64,000 bases of DNA from Callipepla californica brunnescens (lineage: Eukaryota; Chordata; Aves; Galliformes; Odontophoridae), in the NCBI GenBank assembly GCA_023055505.1, contig JALIRH010000039.1, positions 3,600,505-3,664,504 of the forward strand, in the 5' to 3' direction. Within the stretch, counting starts at the first letter, position 1, and each line of letters begins with the position of its first letter. A program made the translations under genes and the position numbers. Below the pieces are notes generated by a model. That model was not told the DNA's origin. It ran no database searches and worked only from the letters and a program-made list of their open reading frames with translations. Shown piece after piece: positions 61,482 through 64,000 of the stretch.

Positions 61482-64000
61482 GTGAGACTTGGCCAACTGT
61501 GTGTTTGACTGAGCATTTCACAGGGGCTTCTTTTGAGCAGAGAAGTTAAATATTATAGAAAAAGATCCCCAAAACTGTGAAGTGGATTCACCAGGGAGCT
61601 GCTTCAGAGCATCCTGAGCCCAACCCTGCTGCTCCTGCGCCCACGCTTACCCCAGTGCTGGGGCCATTTTTGCCATCACTGCCACCAGTGCTGCTTTTGG
61701 TGGAAATGCTGAGTGAGGACTGAACGTAAATCCCACAGGTCTGGGGGCTGGCTGGCTGTTTTATAGCCCTGCTGCGTGTTGGTGCAGATGCCACAGGGCA
61801 AACTTTGAGTGGGATATTGTATGTGGAGGCCAATGTAAATACATTTGTGCAAAACAGTTGTGCAGTGTGAAGATGAAGTCGGAGTGGCTGATGCTGACAG
61901 AAACCACGTTATGTTCTGTTGCATTACTTCACTCGGCTGCAAGTAATACCCCGGTGGTTTTGCCAGAGTCTGAGAGCCAGATTAGCTGCTGTGGTCCTGC
62001 TGGTTGTGGAAATGAAGTGTTTCCAGGGAGGGCTGCTCTTCGCAGTGTCTTTGATCGGCACACTTATCTGCCAGGCACTGTCTCACCTTCTCCCTGGTTA
62101 CTCCTCTGTGATTTTCCTGTGGCATTGGGTTGGTGGGGGGACTGCTGAGGCTTCTGGGCCTGGAGGGGCTGTGGTCCTGGGCGCCCTAAGCAAGCAAATT
62201 TCAAGTGGAAACTTCTGGGTGAATGTAGTACTGCTGTATTTATGTCTGGAATTAAATGAATTAGCTACAGACAGTGTTGGAGTGCGTTTTATCTACTTCA
62301 AAGTACTTACATAGCTAAATATACTCATTATCTGGGAACCCCAGGCTCCTTTGCCTCTTTACCTTCTCTTATCTCCCAGGCCACGTATGGGCAGCTGAGC
62401 CAGAGTAAGATTGAAGGTGTTCTTGTTCGCCTTCACCGCTTTGTGCTGGTTCAGATGCCACTGAAGTCACGCTGGTCCCCCTGTCTGGGTCTGACACCCA
62501 TGGCTGGTTTGCCCAAGATTCTATATTTGCAGTAACGAGGCAGAGAACTGAGCTCTGGAGGCCTGGCCCAACGCTCATGCTAATGGATTACTGCTGTCGG
62601 CTGCGGCCGTGCATCAGCCATGGGTTTTCATGTGAGCAGTGCTGCAAAAATGTGAGGTCTGTGCCACAGAGCTCTTACTAATGGAGAGGATTCAGTTGTA
62701 GTTTGTTATGCTATGGTAAATCTGCAGAAAAAAAGCTGGCCTGGAGTTTGGAACAAGGTGTAAGTTAGAAAGTGCTTTTCACTTGTGAAAAGGTACCTGA
62801 TAAATACTGTTGCCTATTTTAATTGAAGTGGGCCACCTTGATCTGTCCTGTAGTACAAGCAGAAAGCCCTTCTATCTTCACGAGGTCTGAAGGAAAGGTA
62901 TGACACGATATGGAGACATAGCTGTGTTATCTGAGAACAAATTAATCACACTGATGTCAATATTTTTTAAGTGGGGAAGAGAAGGGAGCAAAATGCATTA
63001 GGACTTGGACTTTAGAAGCCAGAGTTGCCTAAGGCAATTTTTAGTATGTAGGAAAAGACAATGCACTATTAAGAGCTCTATCTGTTTTCCTTCTGTGCCG
63101 TATCACCCATAGCAACTACATATGTAAATAAATGTTTGGTATAGTAACAGCCTTTGTGGAGTGCTGCAGATAATATTTAAAGAGTGTTTGTGCCTTTATT
63201 CCTGCGAGGCTTTGATATGATCCAGTCGCGTGGCCGGTGATGACACTGCACACGGGGATTGTGGCAGGACCCCAGGAGAGCTGCGGGGCTGAAGAGCTGA
63301 CCCCAGCACTTTGCTCCTTCTGTCCTGGAGCAGACATTCTGGAAATTCTGGGTCGGATCTTGTGCCTGTCGCATTTAGTGAGTTCATGCAGCCTGGCTGC
63401 ATTCATCCTGTGGTGCTGTTTGTTTGTCCGCACTCGATAAATGCTGAGGATAACACAGGAAGGTGAATTTACACTGTTATGAACCAGGCTCAGCTACCTT
63501 CCTGCCTTCTGTAGAACACTGTGGATTTAGGAGCACACAGAAGCCCTGGGGGACTGATGCAAACGGTGCAGGAAGAGGAAAAATTCTTCTTTCTTTAAGG
63601 AGTTTCGATGAATCATTAGAAAATTCGGTTTATGTAAACTCTTAAATCCTATAATTATATAAATTGAGCCTGAGTTACAGACTCTGGGCTTACTTTCCTG
63701 ATTTATTTTAAATGAGCAAAGCGAGGGTCATTTTGAAGTTTCTTTATTCTGTTTGGCAACAGAATGGGGGAAAAAAAAAAACCATCATGAAAAGCTGAAA
63801 AGCTGCATTCCTTACCCCGAGGGTCTCCTGCAGCCTTTGGGGCACTGTATTTGTGGGGACCGTCTTTAACTGTTGCAAAAAAAAAAAAAATCCAATCCTT
63901 ATGCACAGTTGGCAGTCTGTGGCTGGGTCTGTTAACAGACTGAGTCTTGTGAGTTAAACCAAAGAGTCAGACCGGCCAAGTATTGTTCCTGTTAATGCTA

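Larger units (their letters stand above)
57112..64000 (+). other. ROR1: ROR1 intron 4, 5' portion
   Basis: Intron 4 starts at GTAAGT (57112) and continues past the window end, so it is at least 6.9 kb. I found no segment encoding the Frizzled domain. It contains a CR1 3' end near 58.4-58.5 kb, T-rich tracts at 60346-60376 and 61330-61361, a polypurine mirror repeat at 61162-61192, and A-runs at about 63770-63781 and 63878-63891. Two segments with splice-like borders (60379-60654 and 61366-61481) are listed separately as candidates. Confidence 0.88.

Noticed and set aside
1..64000. tRNA, rRNA, CRISPR, bacterial-style operons, retroviral genes or a second protein-coding gene
   Set aside because: I looked for these on both strands and saw no supporting signal. 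The window reads as the interior of one large vertebrate gene. Small RNAs or unspliced non-coding transcripts cannot be excluded by eye.

Overview
The window looks like genomic DNA from a bird, most likely chicken or a close galliform. The evidence is ten recognisable fragments of the CR1 LINE, which is the dominant avian interspersed repeat. They carry its characteristic 3' ends (TTCCAACC followed by ATTCTATG/ATTCTGTG units). Mammalian Alu or L1 and fish-type repeats are absent. Long introns with G+C-richer coding exons fit a vertebrate chromosome. There is no bacterial-style gene layout: nearly all open reading frames here are chance frames in non-coding DNA.

One gene can be supported: the receptor tyrosine kinase-like orphan receptor ROR1, on the + strand. 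Three consecutive internal coding exons are present: 45574-45645 (end of the N-terminal segment), 55390-55677 (the Ig-like domain) and 57081-57111 (a 31-base micro-exon in the linker before the Frizzled domain). Their phases join exactly (1, 1, 2), and the spliced frame reads through with ROR1-type sequence. Exon 1 (signal peptide) must lie upstream. The Frizzled, Kringle, transmembrane and kinase exons must lie downstream.

Layout: 1-45573 is the 3' part of a very long intron 1; 45646-55389 is intron 2 (9.7 kb); 55678-57080 is intron 3 (1.4 kb); 57112-64000 is the start of intron 4. The introns hold the CR1 fragments in both orientations, an old MIR/CORE-SINE-like relic at about 52.56-52.73 kb, several simple repeats, a quadruplex-type G-run cluster (22.8 kb) and a mirror-symmetric polypurine tract (61.16 kb). 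Several AT-rich, repeat-free stretches look like candidate conserved regulatory DNA.

No new multi-gene system is visible. The observations most worth checking are two possible unannotated exons in intron 4. One is a 276-base segment (60379-60654) that is open in the ROR1 frame and phase-preserving. The other is a 116-base 'poison' exon candidate (61366-61481) with near-consensus splice sites and an immediate in-frame stop. Next come the MIR-like relic, and a CR1-supplied stop codon that would end an intron-3-retaining, Ig-only ROR1 product.
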